DNA of 64,000 nucleotides. It comes from Fictibacillus barbaricus. Its GTDB lineage: Bacteria; Bacillota; Bacilli; Bacillales; Fictibacillaceae. The notes below the pieces were generated by a model. The model saw only the letters and a program-made list of their open reading frames with translations, searched no databases and was not told the origin of the DNA. Made by a program: the position numbers and the translations under genes. Within the stretch, counting starts at the first letter, position 1. Each line of letters starts with the position of its first letter. The DNA lies in contig NZ_BMCE01000004.1 in NCBI RefSeq assembly GCF_014635025.1, forward strand, positions 62,001 to 126,000, written 5' to 3'. This document shows positions 9,217 to 18,171 of this stretch, one piece after another.

Positions 9217-10602
9217 CTATTCGACCATCTTCTCTGGTCTAACATACATCTCAAACTGCTCTTCAGTTAACAGTTTGCTCTTAACAGCAGCCTCTTTTAA
9301 TGTAATGTTTTCATCAAAAGCTTTCTTCGCGATTTCAGCCGCTTTCTCATACCCAATATGTGGATTTAGTGCTGTTACTAGCATTAATGATTCATTTAAG
9401 TACTTTTTAATTACTTCTTCATTAGCAGTAATTCCGGTTGCACAATGTTTATTAAAGGAAAGGATTGCATCAGTGAGTAACCCCACAGACTGCAAAAACG
9501 AATGAATGATCACTGGCTTAAAAACATTAAGTTGAAAATTACCTTGACTCGCTGCAAATCCGACTGTTGCATCATTTCCCATCACTTGGCAAACAACCAT
9601 TGTTAAAGCCTCACTCTGCGTTGGGTTCACTTTTCCTGGCATGATCGAACTTCCTGGTTCGTTTGAAGGAATCATGATCTCCCCGATCCCACAACGGGGA
9701 CCACTAGCTAACCACCTCACATCGTTAGCTATTTTCATCAAGTCCCCTGCTAATGCTTTTATAGCACCATGGGTATATACGATCTGATCATGGCTACTAA
9801 GCGCATGGAACTTATTGTTTGCTGATAAAAAGCGTATCCCAGTGGATCTACTTATTTCTTCCGCTACGATCTCACCAAATAGAGGGTGGGCATTCAGCCC
9901 CGTCCCAACAGCTGTCCCACCGATCGCCAACTCTTTCATTGTGTTCGTGCTGGCTTGAATCATCGAATAAGTTTTCTCGAGCATTGAAGACCAACCGCTG
10001 ATTTCTTGACCTAGCGTTAGCGGTGTTGCGTCCTGTAAATGGGTACGGCCGATTTTGATCAGGTCTTTGAACTCATTCGTCTTCATTTGCAAGGTTTCCT
10101 TTAGCTCATTGATGACAGGTAATAAAGCTTCTTCTACAGCTAATACAGCTGCAATATGCATTGCGGTGGGAAATGTGTCGTTAGAACTTTGAGAACGATT
10201 AACATCATCGTTTGGATGGAGTTTTTCATGACTACCCTTTTTTTTAAGAAGCATATTCCCTCTATTTGCAATGACTTCGTTCATGTTCATGTTTGTTTGG
10301 GTCCCGCTTCCGGTCTGCCAAACCACTAGAGGAAATTGATCGTCCCATTTTCCTTCAAGGATTTCTTCAGTTACTTCTATAATTACACTCGCTCTCTCTT
10401 CAGATATTACCCCAAGACTCAAGTTCGCCTTTGCCGCAGCACGTTTAACATATGCGAGAGCTCTAATGAGTCCGATGGGCATCATTTCTGTTCCGATCTT
10501 AAAATTAATTAGGCTTCTCTGTGTTTGCGGTCCCCACATCTTGTCGCTAGGAATATGCACTTCACCCATCGTGTCTCGTTCAGTTCGATATGAATTATCC
10601 AA
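9217..10602 (-). CDS. fumC: Class II fumarate hydratase
   Basis: A 461-residue protein, the usual length for class II fumarases (CitG in B. subtilis), catalysing reversible hydration of fumarate to L-malate in the TCA cycle. Family motifs are [11 protein letters not shown] (139-149), the catalytic histidine in [10 protein letters not shown] (H188) and the flexible SS loop [16 protein letters not shown] (317-332). T-G-S-G-T-Q-N motifs near residue 97 fit fumarase rather than argininosuccinate lyase. It starts at TTG with GGAGGAG upstream. Monocistronic. Confidence 0.95.
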   Translation of the reverse strand: MDNSYRTERDTMGEVHIPSDKMWGPQTQRSLINFKIGTEMMPIGLIRALAYVKRAAAKANLSLGVISEERASVIIEVTEEILEGKWDDQFPLVVWQTGSGTQTNMNMNEVIANRGNMLLKKKGSHEKLHPNDDVNRSQSSNDTFPTAMHIAAVLAVEEALLPVINELKETLQMKTNEFKDLIKIGRTHLQDATPLTLGQEISGWSSMLEKTYSMIQASTNTMKELAIGGTAVGTGLNAHPLFGEIVAEEISRSTGIRFLSANNKFHALSSHDQIVYTHGAIKALAGDLMKIANDVRWLASGPRCGIGEIMIPSNEPGSSIMPGKVNPTQSEALTMVVCQVMGNDATVGFAASQGNFQLNVFKPVIIHSFLQSVGLLTDAILSFNKHCATGITANEEVIKKYLNESLMLVTALNPHIGYEKAAEIAKKAFDENITLKEAAVKSKLLTEEQFEMYVRPEKMVE

Positions 10603-10937
10603 TTAAACTCCTCCTGCTCAGATAGAATGTCTTATAGTGTTAATGTGCTCATTTCCCAAAAAACAAAACTAGGCTTGCTTGATCGTTAATTCATTAGTGT
10701 CTACCCTTCTAAAAGAGTAATATATACATCTCCCAAAAGTATTTGCTATATACCTTTACTCCTTCCACTGTTTAAAGTTGCAGTGAAAACCGATGTATCA
10801 ATTTGAGAATTAAACTCTTGTTTCATGCAATTGTGCATTTTTTATTCTGATTAGATACCAAGAAAAGCAGCGCACCATTTGTAATAGGGTTTTCACAGTC
10901 AAAATAGGACCTGATTTGAACTTTAATTTGATGAGAA
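10603..10937. other. Non-coding gap between fumarase and the GlcNAc permease
   Basis: Contains the fumarase upstream region (minus strand). I see no convincing gene; a 63-codon frame at 10810-11001 runs through the permease terminator and lacks a ribosome binding site. Confidence 0.5.
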
Positions 10938-10966
10938 AGAGATGATACCAATACGGTACCATCTCT
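10938..10966 (-). terminator. Terminator of nagP
   Basis: Stem AGAGATGATACC / GGTACCATCTCT, with one mismatch and a 5-nt loop. The minus-strand tail is TTTCTCATC, and it lies 16 bp past the stop. Confidence 0.75.
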
Positions 10967-10981
10967 GTAATGTTTCGTTTT

Positions 10982-12337
10982 TTACAATTTCTTAAGGTCA
11001 TTCGCCAAACTCTCTACCTTAGTCCCTACGACAACCTGAAGATCGGTGTTGTTCAGCTTGATGACGCCTCTTGCTCCTAATCGCTTCAGCTGTGCCTCGT
11101 CTACGTCTTTCGTATCCTTTACTTTCAGTCGAAGACGCGTCACACAGTTGTCAATGTTGAGAAGGTTCTCTTTTCCGCCTAACGCGTTTAGATATTGAGC
11201 AGCCAATCCGTCGTTTTGTACTTCATTCGCTTCAGCCTTTTCTACTGCTGTATCATCTTCACGGCCAGGTGTTTTAATATCAAACTTCTTGATCACAAAG
11301 TAGAAAATGATGAAATAAACAATTGCATAACCTACACCGACTACAGCCAGCAGTCCTGGCTTTTGGGCGATTCCAAAGTTAAGGAAATAATCGAGTGCCC
11401 CTGCCGAGAAACCGAATCCGTGATGAATATCAAGCGCTGTTGTAAGGGCTAATGATATTCCGGTTAACACCGCGTGAATCCCATAAAGTACCGGTGCGAT
11501 GAACATGAACAGGAATTCGATCGGTTCTGTAATCCCCGTTAGGAAAGAAGTGAATCCAAGACCTATCAGCATTCCTGTAACGGTTTTTCTTTTTTCTTTC
11601 TTAGCAGCGGCAATCATGGCAACCGCCGCGGCTGGAAGACCGAACATCATCACCGGGAAGAAACCAGTCATGAAGGTTCCAGCAGTAGGGTCCCCAGCGA
11701 AGAATCGGTTCAAGTCACCAGTTGCCCCGTTGTACTCGCCAAATACGAACCAAACTAAACTGTTTATTACGTGATGAAGCCCTAGCGGAATGAGCATACG
11801 GTTTAAGAATCCATAAATGCCTGCGCCAACTGCTCCGGCTCCTGTAATCCATTGTCCTAAGTTATTGATTCCTTCTTGAATCGGTGGCCAGATGTATCCG
11901 AACACACCTGCCAGTATTAACATAGCGAGTGAGGTGATGATCGGAACGAAACGTCTTCCTGCAAAGAATCCTAACCATTCAGGAAGCTTGATATCATGAA
12001 AGCGGTTGTATAAAAGTCCAGCCACAATCCCGGCGATGATTCCCCCAAGGATTGCCATGTTGATGTCTTTATCGATGGCGACTGTACCTTTTGTCAATAC
12101 AAGGTACCCGATCGCTCCGGCTAATCCGGCTGCGCCGTTATTGTCTTTTGCAAGACCGATCGCAATCCCGATGGCAAACAACAGGGCCAGGTTAGCAAAG
12201 ATGGCGTCACCAGCCGCTGCTATGAATGGAATGTCTAATAAATCCTTTTGTCCAAGGCGAAGCAATAAGGCTGCTGCCGGAAGAACAGCGATTGGCAGCA
12301 TCAGTGCTTTACCGATACGTTGTAAGAATCCTAACAT
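10982..12337 (-). CDS. nagP: N-acetylglucosamine-specific PTS permease, EIICB
   Basis: A 451-residue protein with a IIC membrane domain (about 1-355; GITEPIEF at 268-275 is the sugar-site motif) and a C-terminal IIB domain with the phosphorylated cysteine in NIDNCVTRLRLKV (C398). No IIA domain is attached, as in B. subtilis NagP. It imports and phosphorylates N-acetylglucosamine. ATG 12337 is chosen because AAAGGAG lies 9 nt upstream and MLGFLQRIGKALM is the canonical EIIC start; a longer frame to 12463 runs into a degraded gene. A cre site lies about 360 bp upstream. Confidence 0.92.
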   Translation of the reverse strand: MLGFLQRIGKALMLPIAVLPAAALLLRLGQKDLLDIPFIAAAGDAIFANLALLFAIGIAIGLAKDNNGAAGLAGAIGYLVLTKGTVAIDKDINMAILGGIIAGIVAGLLYNRFHDIKLPEWLGFFAGRRFVPIITSLAMLILAGVFGYIWPPIQEGINNLGQWITGAGAVGAGIYGFLNRMLIPLGLHHVINSLVWFVFGEYNGATGDLNRFFAGDPTAGTFMTGFFPVMMFGLPAAAVAMIAAAKKEKRKTVTGMLIGLGFTSFLTGITEPIEFLFMFIAPVLYGIHAVLTGISLALTTALDIHHGFGFSAGALDYFLNFGIAQKPGLLAVVGVGYAIVYFIIFYFVIKKFDIKTPGREDDTAVEKAEANEVQNDGLAAQYLNALGGKENLLNIDNCVTRLRLKVKDTKDVDEAQLKRLGARGVIKLNNTDLQVVVGTKVESLANDLKKL

Positions 12338-12351
12338 GTTCAAAACTCCTT

Positions 12352-12690
12352 TTACTTCTGATTTTGATAGTACACAGAAAAATATCTCCCGATAACGGGA
12401 ACAATTGTAGCTAGTATATAGTAAATGAAGATGGCGGCTACGATTAAGTATAAAGGTACCCAACCATTCATTAGAATGTAAATCAAGTCAACGGGACAGT
12501 TTACAAAGACAGTATCCACCCGAAGAAGCAAGAGAATTGTAAATGCGTTTACTAAATGTTCATTACTTTCCTCAAGAATTTTCCTGCAAGTTCTGGAACA
12601 TGTGTCCCATGTTTACGGACCGAGACCATACTTGTACGATTAATCGTGGACAGCCCCTGTAAATTTACACCCCTACCACATTTACCTCCT
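12352..12690 (-). pseudogene. Frameshifted remnant resembling carbon starvation protein CstA
   Basis: Two minus-strand frames read as one broken membrane protein. Frame 1 ends at 12552 and contains SMVSVRKHGTHVPELAGKF. Frame 2 runs to a stop at 12352 and contains LVNAFTILLLL, LIYILMNGWVPLYL and IFIYYILATIVPVIGRY. The order and spacing match the N-terminal region of CstA-type peptide transporters as I recall them. The 5' part is truncated and the C-terminal two-thirds are missing, so it cannot be functional. An AGGAGG at 12685-12690 and a cre site at 12700 still precede it. Identification is from memory of the family. Confidence 0.5.
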
Positions 12691-12699
12691 CATTGTATT

Positions 12700-12713
12700 T
12701 GTAATCGCTTACA
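12700..12713 (-). promoter_or_regulatory. CcpA catabolite-responsive element (cre)
   Basis: TGTAATCGCTTACA fits the cre consensus TGWAANCGNTNWCA at every position. It precedes the cstA-like remnant directly and nagP by about 360 bp, so today it may serve nagP through read-through or be a relic of the broken gene. Confidence 0.8.
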
Positions 12714-12828
12714 ATAACTTACAAATACATCTTAAAGTTATTAAGCATCGACATCAATATCAAAGTTTCTATACAAATGATACATGAGGTAAATCATTGG
12801 TTAAAATTGGAATTTAATGTTTAAAGTA

Positions 12829-12856
12829 AAAGTACTTAACTAATGTTAAGTACTTT
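12829..12856 (-). terminator. Terminator of the deacetylase gene
   Basis: Perfect 12-bp stem AAAGTACTTAAC / GTTAAGTACTTT with a 4-nt loop, 9 bp past the stop. The minus-strand tail TTACTTT is weak. Confidence 0.7.
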
Positions 12857-12864
12857 TTAAATAA

Positions 12865-14193
12865 TCACTGATATGCTTTTGTGTTTAACAAAGTATCAAG
12901 TGTTACTACTTGAAAACCTTTTTTCTGGAGTCCCGTGATGATAGATGGAAGTGCTCTTAAAGTCTCCGCTTTATCTTCATCTGAATGAAAGAGGATTATA
13001 TCCCCATTGCGAACATTCGTTAAAACATTCTGACTGATATTATGACTTTCTTTTTGAGACCAGTCTAGGGTATCTATCGACCAGAGTACGATCTTTAGAC
13101 CTTGTTCCTGAGAAGTCGTGATGACATGTCTATTGGTCGCACCATAAGGCGGACGGAATAATGCAGGGCTTTTTCCTATAACCTCTTCGATTGCCACATT
13201 GGTCATCCTTAAATCATTTGTTATTTCACCCTTACCCTGTTTACTCAAATCGTTGTGATAGAAACTATGACTGAGGACCAGGTTTCCGGCTTGAAAGGCG
13301 GTCTTAACAACATCCTGGTTCTGGCGGACTTTTTCTCCGACAAAAAAGAAACTGCCTCTAACCTGGTACTTCTTTAGGATGTCGATAATTCCTGGAGTGA
13401 TTTTTCTGTCCGGGCCATCATCAAATGTCAATGCTACCATTTTTTGATTCGGACCATTTAAAATAACCCTTCCCTCATAATCTCTTGCAAGCGTTTTCAT
13501 CTGTTCCCGAGACTTTAACATATTAGCCCAGGCGGTTCCCGACAACTTTTTTGATGTACCTTTAATATCTAATATATACTTTTCCACTAACTTAGGCGGT
13601 ACAGTTTTTTCTTGGTTCTCCACTTTGCGATAAATAGAGATGTGATCTACTTTCCCAGTACGTTCAGGAACGATAAACTTTAATTCGATACCATCTTGTA
13701 GTCTGTATCCATAGATCAATTCGTTGTTCACGTTTCTACTATATTCAGGTTTTCCTATTGAAGAAGTTATGTCTCCAAAGGTTAATGTTCCAAGCTCCTT
13801 GTTATAGGAACGAATATCAAAAATCTCCCCATCTCCGGAATAGCCAAATGTGATGGTTCTATTTGAATAATTTTCGTAAAAATATTCCTTGTAACGATCT
13901 GTTTTTGAGGGATCTCCCCATTTGTTATGGACCTCTTTAATATGGTCTGATAGCTTGAAATCACTATCAGGGACCATACCTTTTGAAGCAAGATCCAAGA
14001 TTCGTCTTATTAATCTAATATTTTTATGATCTTTGTCTTTTTTTATTTCTTTCTCTTTTTCTTTTTCTTTCTCTTTTTCTTCAGATACTTTTGTCTCCTT
14101 GCTTAGGGGCACTATTTCTTCTACCTCTCGATTGCAAGCAGTTAACAAAACCGTTAGAAGTAATAAAAAGAAAAACCGGTTTGGACCTTTCAT
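12865..14193 (-). CDS. Lipoprotein polysaccharide deacetylase (NodB domain)
   Basis: A 442-residue protein. The signal peptide ends in a lipobox (LLTAC, about residue 20), followed by a charged linker with an EKEKEKEKEK run, a middle domain (about 60-220, resembling the YjgB/DUF4309 type) and a C-terminal NodB carbohydrate esterase domain with LTFDDGPD (metal Asp pair), LSHSFYHND (metal histidines) and RPPYGATN. It probably deacetylates peptidoglycan or a wall polysaccharide outside the membrane. ATG 14193 is chosen since GAAGGA precedes it and it starts the signal peptide. ATG 14271 also has a purine-rich site but would add 26 residues before the lipobox. Confidence 0.85.
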   Translation of the reverse strand: MKGPNRFFFLLLLTVLLTACNREVEEIVPLSKETKVSEEKEKEKEKEKEIKKDKDHKNIRLIRRILDLASKGMVPDSDFKLSDHIKEVHNKWGDPSKTDRYKEYFYENYSNRTITFGYSGDGEIFDIRSYNKELGTLTFGDITSSIGKPEYSRNVNNELIYGYRLQDGIELKFIVPERTGKVDHISIYRKVENQEKTVPPKLVEKYILDIKGTSKKLSGTAWANMLKSREQMKTLARDYEGRVILNGPNQKMVALTFDDGPDRKITPGIIDILKKYQVRGSFFFVGEKVRQNQDVVKTAFQAGNLVLSHSFYHNDLSKQGKGEITNDLRMTNVAIEEVIGKSPALFRPPYGATNRHVITTSQEQGLKIVLWSIDTLDWSQKESHNISQNVLTNVRNGDIILFHSDEDKAETLRALPSIITGLQKKGFQVVTLDTLLNTKAYQ

Positions 14194-14405
14194 ATTAAGT
14201 CCTTCTATACTTGTATTTTTAAAAAAAGAACGTATTCTTCCCATAGCACCAGGTAAAATGATTTTGTTCATGAAATGTTTTCCCCTTTATTAAAATAGCT
14301 CCTTTACTAAAGATGGTAATCTTAACGAACCGTGGCATCAATATCATATTTTCAATCATAATCATTATTTACATCTATTACCATGTGGTCCCTATACATA
14401 AAAAG

Positions 14406-14428
14406 AACCACCTCATGGGTGGTTTTTT
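14406..14428. terminator. Isolated bidirectional terminator
   Basis: Stem AACCACC / GGTGGTT with a 5-nt loop and TTTT on both strands. It lies in a 443-bp gap (14194-14637) where I see no gene. Confidence 0.6.
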
Positions 14429-14564
14429 AAGATATCATTCCTTACTAATAATGAAGGATCTGTTAATATTAAATGATTATCTAAATCACTTTTTCAAATC
14501 TTCTTTTATTTTACCCTGATAAAGATTTTGATTACTGATTTTAACAGTAAATGCACAGTAATAG

Positions 14565-14595
14565 GAGAAGGCGACTTGAGTAGAGTCACCTTCTC
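14565..14595 (-). terminator. Stem-loop downstream of pirin gene
   Basis: GAGAAGGCGACT / AGTCACCTTCTC, 43 bp past the pirin stop. There is no strong U-run, so termination may be inefficient or rely on the hairpin at 14406. Confidence 0.5.
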
Positions 14596-14637
14596 ACCAA
14601 AACTAGGTATACTCCAGAAAATGTTAAATGCAAGCTC

Positions 14638-15405
14638 TTATTTTTGATAGAGAGGATACTCTACGACTGTTGGAACTTCAATAATTACAATTCGCATTCC
14701 ATCTTTATTACTTTTAAATAAAATTTCAGAGTCCATATCCGCATCGACTACGATAAAATCTTTATGTGCCATTCTTGTTTCTTGATCATTTTTGACATCA
14801 ACAAGTGAACCATCCCCACGGATCACCAATGCTGCGATGCTGTGGTGGGCTGGAAGGTTATAAAGGTACTTCTTGCCCGGCTCCTGGGTAATGTCAAACA
14901 TCTTAACTTCAGTCACTAACGTTATTGGGGAGTTGTCGCCTATAACTGTCTTCACCCCATTGCCATTCTCTAATTTATAAGGAAAATCTTCATGTTCAAA
15001 TTGATGATAAGTTGGTTTCATTCTTATGCTTTCTTTAAGGTTAGGCTCGAACCAGATTTGAAAGCCTTCAACATCTTTACCAAATGATTCCTCTTCATGC
15101 TCTATCCCAGTTCCTGTTTGCATGACCTGTGCGCCTCCAGGTCCGACGACACTTCTTGTGCCTAGTGTATCCTTGTGTGCTACGTTTCCATTAATCATAT
15201 ACGACATGATTTCAAAAGCCCTATGGGGATGCTGGGGGACAAGACCCCCAGTTTCTGAGAAACCCCATGCCCAATAAAACAATGGTCCTACTCGTTTCAC
15301 AGCTGTTTCCTCATGAGGAAATGCTATCGGTTTCAGTTCTGTGATTTTCCCCCCGTCAAATTGTCCTCTTCCTTGTTGTTCTTCTGAAAAAATAGTAATT
15401 TTCAT
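14638..15405 (-). CDS. Pirin family protein
   Basis: A 255-residue bicupin. The N-terminal cupin holds the metal-site motif HPHRAFE (histidines near 59 and 61) and TGTGIEHEE (near 118), as in pirin/YhhW proteins, some of which are quercetinases. It probably acts as a metal-dependent dioxygenase or redox sensor in the cytoplasm. The start has AGGAGGAAG upstream. It lies 18 bp after doxX on the same strand, forming a doxX-pirin operon behind a perfect MarR-type palindrome (15853-15868), which suggests a quinone or flavonoid stress role. Confidence 0.92.
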   Translation of the reverse strand: MKITIFSEEQQGRGQFDGGKITELKPIAFPHEETAVKRVGPLFYWAWGFSETGGLVPQHPHRAFEIMSYMINGNVAHKDTLGTRSVVGPGGAQVMQTGTGIEHEEESFGKDVEGFQIWFEPNLKESIRMKPTYHQFEHEDFPYKLENGNGVKTVIGDNSPITLVTEVKMFDITQEPGKKYLYNLPAHHSIAALVIRGDGSLVDVKNDQETRMAHKDFIVVDADMDSEILFKSNKDGMRIVIIEVPTVVEYPLYQK

Positions 15406-15423
15406 GTGTCTTCCTCCTAAAAG

Positions 15424-15807
15424 TTAAAGTGTATAAATTCCCGGTCCAATTAAAGCTAATCCTATAGCGATCGCAATCAAAATCAAATTGTACTCAAAGC
15501 CGTTTGCCTTCATCCAGCCGTTCTTACCATGAACCGTGATGATAGCCCCCAACATGATGATGACAATAAGTGCCGCACCGTAAGGTAGACCCCAGCCGAG
15601 TACAAACAATAAGCCTCCTACGATCTCTGCTAAACCAATCAGGAAGGCCATGAAGAGACCTGGTTTAACATTGATGGAATGAAGCCATCCGCCTGTGGCC
15701 TTCAATCCATATCCACCGAACCAACCAAACCATTTTTGTGTCCCATGCCCAATCAACGTCAATCCAACAATCACTCGGATAATCAATAATCCCCATGCCA
15801 TACTCAT
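15424..15807 (-). CDS. DoxX family membrane protein
   Basis: A 127-residue protein with four hydrophobic helices and the DoxX signatures [16 protein letters not shown]-like (helix 1), FGGYGL and [15 protein letters not shown] 15807 is preferred, with GGAGGG 7 nt upstream; the in-frame TTG at 15822 contains that ribosome binding site. DoxX proteins (MhqP/CatD type) partner with dioxygenases and thiol/quinone redox systems. First gene of the doxX-pirin unit, with a MarR-type palindrome 46 bp before the start. Confidence 0.88.
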   Translation of the reverse strand: MSMAWGLLIIRVIVGLTLIGHGTQKWFGWFGGYGLKATGGWLHSINVKPGLFMAFLIGLAEIVGGLLFVLGWGLPYGAALIVIIMLGAIITVHGKNGWMKANGFEYNLILIAIAIGLALIGPGIYTL

Positions 15808-15852
15808 TATAAATCCCTCCAATTTATTTAATATTTTATCTTTATTTTAAAA

Positions 15853-15868
15853 ATCTTTAATTAAAGAT
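15853..15868. promoter_or_regulatory. MarR-type operator before doxX-pirin
   Basis: The perfect 16-bp palindrome ATCTTTAATTAAAGAT lies 46 bp upstream of the doxX start. It is the best copy of a motif repeated near marR and other redox genes in the window. Confidence 0.7.
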
Positions 15869-15912
15869 ATTATTTAAAAAAATATTATGCCTACACAATA
15901 AATTTACTCTAA

Positions 15913-16983
15913 TTACTTAACAGGAGCTGTAAAGAATTTCTCGTACTCATATAAATCTAGCGGGATATCATTTACTTTACGAATTTTTCCGTCTTCGATC
16001 TCAAAGTGTAAAATGACTGGAGGTACAACTTTTGCCTCAGAATCCCATTTACGATCCATGCGGATATATTCTTGAACAAAGACTTCTGTAGAGCTTGCAG
16101 CCATTGATTCGATTTCTAGCTTATACTTCGTACCTGCTTTTTCCATCAGCTTCCCACGGAATTGCATGAACCCGTCCCAGCCTTTGTAAGTCCCTGCCAT
16201 ATCGCTTTTTCCAGGAATAAAGAACTCAAAATCTTTATGGATCATCTTTTTCATGCCTTCAAGATCTCCAGCCCAAAATTTGTTGTAGAAACTTTGAATC
16301 AATTGCTCATTCTTTTTAGAATAGGCTCCTTTAGTACTAGGGTTGCCTTGATACACTGAAGTTTTCTTACTATTAAGGGCTTTTAATGCAACTTTGGATT
16401 CTTTCACTGGTGGTGTCCAGTATTCATCATACGTATAAAGATCTTGTGGAATCGTCCATGCTTCTGAGACTTTCCCGTTCTTGATGTTGTACTTCATCAT
16501 AAAATGTTGTTCAAACATTCGTTCTGGATCGTGTTTACGGTTGAACTTTACAATCTCTCTCGTAAAAGCGACATCTTCCCCTACCGCAAGTTGCGGAACT
16601 TCCATGCTAAATTTTCCACCATTGTAGGCCATGATGTTCGACATGAATTGTTGGAGTCCATCTACTCCCCAGTACTCCCCTGCATTTAGCCCTTTACCCG
16701 GTACATGCATGATAAAATCACTGGTGATGTGTTTTGAAATTGCTTCCATATCTCCACTTAGGAATGCTGCATAGAAATCTTGAATCAATTTTGCGTTTTG
16801 CTTAGTCACCTTTGATTGATTAGTGAACTGTACGGATTCGATTGAAAGAGTCTCCGTTGTTCTGTTGGCTTCCGCTAAAACAACGTCCTTTTCTTTTGGT
16901 AATACTTGTGACCCGATCCCAACCAATCCTGCTGCCATTGCAAGCGAAACTGTCATAGCTTTAATACGGTCTTCTTTTCTCAT
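15913..16983 (-). CDS. Secreted tandem SnoaL-like (NTF2-fold) protein, copy 1
   Basis: A 356-residue protein. A hydrophobic segment near residues 9-27 looks like a signal peptide or anchor. Two SnoaL-like domains follow: about 60-185 (LIQDFYAAFLSGDMEA, FIMHVPGKG, EYWGVDG) and about 220-350 (LIQSFYNKFWAGDLEG, FFIPGKSDM, YKGWDG), each ending in an AWTIPQDLY- or NDIPLDLY-type strand. SnoaL folds serve as cyclases, isomerases or ligand-binding modules; the reaction is unknown. ATG 16983 is chosen because GGAGGAG precedes it. Two MarR-type palindromes lie upstream. Copy 3 at 39.8 kb is nearly identical over most of its length. Confidence 0.75.
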   Translation of the reverse strand: MRKEDRIKAMTVSLAMAAGLVGIGSQVLPKEKDVVLAEANRTTETLSIESVQFTNQSKVTKQNAKLIQDFYAAFLSGDMEAISKHITSDFIMHVPGKGLNAGEYWGVDGLQQFMSNIMAYNGGKFSMEVPQLAVGEDVAFTREIVKFNRKHDPERMFEQHFMMKYNIKNGKVSEAWTIPQDLYTYDEYWTPPVKESKVALKALNSKKTSVYQGNPSTKGAYSKKNEQLIQSFYNKFWAGDLEGMKKMIHKDFEFFIPGKSDMAGTYKGWDGFMQFRGKLMEKAGTKYKLEIESMAASSTEVFVQEYIRMDRKWDSEAKVVPPVILHFEIEDGKIRKVNDIPLDLYEYEKFFTAPVK

Positions 16984-17146
16984 AATTATCTCCTCCAAAT
17001 TTCTCTTAATAAAATATTTTTTTCTCTGGGTTTATTTGTTACCTCGTCTAGAAAGGGGAAACTTTACGGTTGGACCCTTGGGATACCACCGGCATCATAT
17101 CATTCATTCCTTTAGTCAGATTCTATAATTAACTTAATTTTATATT

Positions 17147-17160
17147 TCTTAAATTTAAGA
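17147..17160. promoter_or_regulatory. MarR-type operator, second box before SnoaL copy 1
   Basis: Perfect 14-bp palindrome TCTTAAATTTAAGA, continued as TATTTATC. The same sequence context recurs upstream of wrbA. Confidence 0.55.
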
Positions 17161-17208
17161 TATTTATCAAAAATTTTTTGTTTTATTTTCTTACTTTATG
17201 ATCTTAGT

Positions 17209-17224
17209 ATCTTTAAATTAAGAT
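17209..17224. promoter_or_regulatory. MarR-type operator between marR and SnoaL copy 1
   Basis: ATCTTTAAATTAAGAT is a near-perfect palindrome with the ATCTT / AAGAT arms, just past the marR stop and upstream of SnoaL copy 1. Confidence 0.6.
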
Positions 17225-17238
17225 TTCTCAAAAAGTTT

Positions 17239-17697
17239 TTACGAAATTTTTGATGCTTCAATTCCTAGTTTTTTCATCAGAGCAATTGCAATCATCTTTT
17301 CTTCATTTGTGAGTCCATGCATAGCATCATGGATTGCTTTAGCGTGATCGGGAAAAATTTTCTTAATAAGTTCCTTCCCATTTTCAGTAATATCCGCATA
17401 TGTTACTCGGCGATCTTCCACAGAAGGCGTTCGCTTGAGGTATCCCTTTTTTTCTAGTTTATCGATGTTATACGTAATGCTGCCACTTGTAATTAATATC
17501 TTATTACCTATCTCTTGAAATGGCATCTTTCCCTTTTGATAGAGCAGCTCCAGAACGGCGAATTCGGTACCAGACATCTTATATTTCTTTATATCCTTTG
17601 CTGTACATTCCATTAATTCTTTATGGGCTCTGGACATGACCACGAACAATTTCAAAGACAAATCGTGATCATTAGGAAGGTTATTATCTGATGTCAA
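17239..17697 (-). CDS. MarR family regulator, MhqR-like
   Basis: A 152-residue MarR protein with the winged HTH at about 55-110 (FQEIGNKILITSGSITYNIDKLEKKGYLKR, then RRVTYADITENGK). It starts at TTG with AGGAGGAGG upstream. MarR proteins bind palindromes as dimers and repress. Related boxes lie before its own promoter, before the SnoaL gene downstream and before doxX-pirin. I infer a MhqR-like repressor of a quinone/electrophile response because that family uses an ATCT-N8-AGAT operator and controls doxX-like genes. No conserved cysteine is seen, so sensing would be by ligand rather than thiol oxidation. Confidence 0.85.
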   Translation of the reverse strand: MTSDNNLPNDHDLSLKLFVVMSRAHKELMECTAKDIKKYKMSGTEFAVLELLYQKGKMPFQEIGNKILITSGSITYNIDKLEKKGYLKRTPSVEDRRVTYADITENGKELIKKIFPDHAKAIHDAMHGLTNEEKMIAIALMKKLGIEASKIS

Positions 17698-17845
17698 TTT
17701 ATTGCCCTCCTCCTTTCTAAAATATATTAATTATAACTTTAATTTTCAAATTTTTTTCTTATATAATTCCTCCTTTTATGTTGCCTCAGCAATCGAATAA
17801 CTATAATTCATATAGATATTTACACTAGCTGATTCTAAAAATTAT

Positions 17846-17876
17846 ATCTTAAAATTAAATATCTTAAATTAAAGAT
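17846..17876. promoter_or_regulatory. Double MarR-type operator upstream of marR
   Basis: Box 1 is ATCTTAAAATTAAATAT (17846-17862), box 2 ATCTTAAATTAAAGAT (17861-17876). The same two-box layout stands before SnoaL copy 3 (40885-40915). It also lies in the divergent region before the protease gene at 18172. The rest of the 17698-18171 gap shows no gene. Confidence 0.6.
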
Positions 17877-18171
17877 AAATTACTTTTGTTTTTTTGTCAA
17901 CGATTATTTTAAAACTTAGTGGATTATTTTGATTTCCTTATTTACTCTCACCATACGTCCCCCTTAGGCTTCAAATATTTAAGGAATGAACAGTTCATCT
18001 ATATAGATTGTATCTATGATTGTAATAGAAAACCACATATTGTTAAATATTCGGAACAGTAATAATATTGTGTAGGTTTATATTCTCGCTGAGAAGGAGG
18101 TCAAAAGGTTTCACTATTTTTGAATTAACTAGTTAAATCACAAAAATTAAATAAGTGAGAGGAGTTTTAAG

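Noticed and set aside
10810-11001. 63-codon minus-strand frame between fumarase and nagP
   Set aside because: It runs through the nagP terminator into nagP itself, has no ribosome binding site and no recognisable composition.
12617-12628. TGGTCTCGGTCC as a possible NagR (GntR-type) operator upstream of nagP
   Set aside because: Only one arm fits the TGGTCTAGACCA pattern, and it lies inside the cstA-like remnant.
14050-14085. CTTTTT-type tandem repeat as a possible phase-variation tract
   Set aside because: It encodes the EK-rich linker of the deacetylase lipoprotein in six-base units, so length changes keep the frame.
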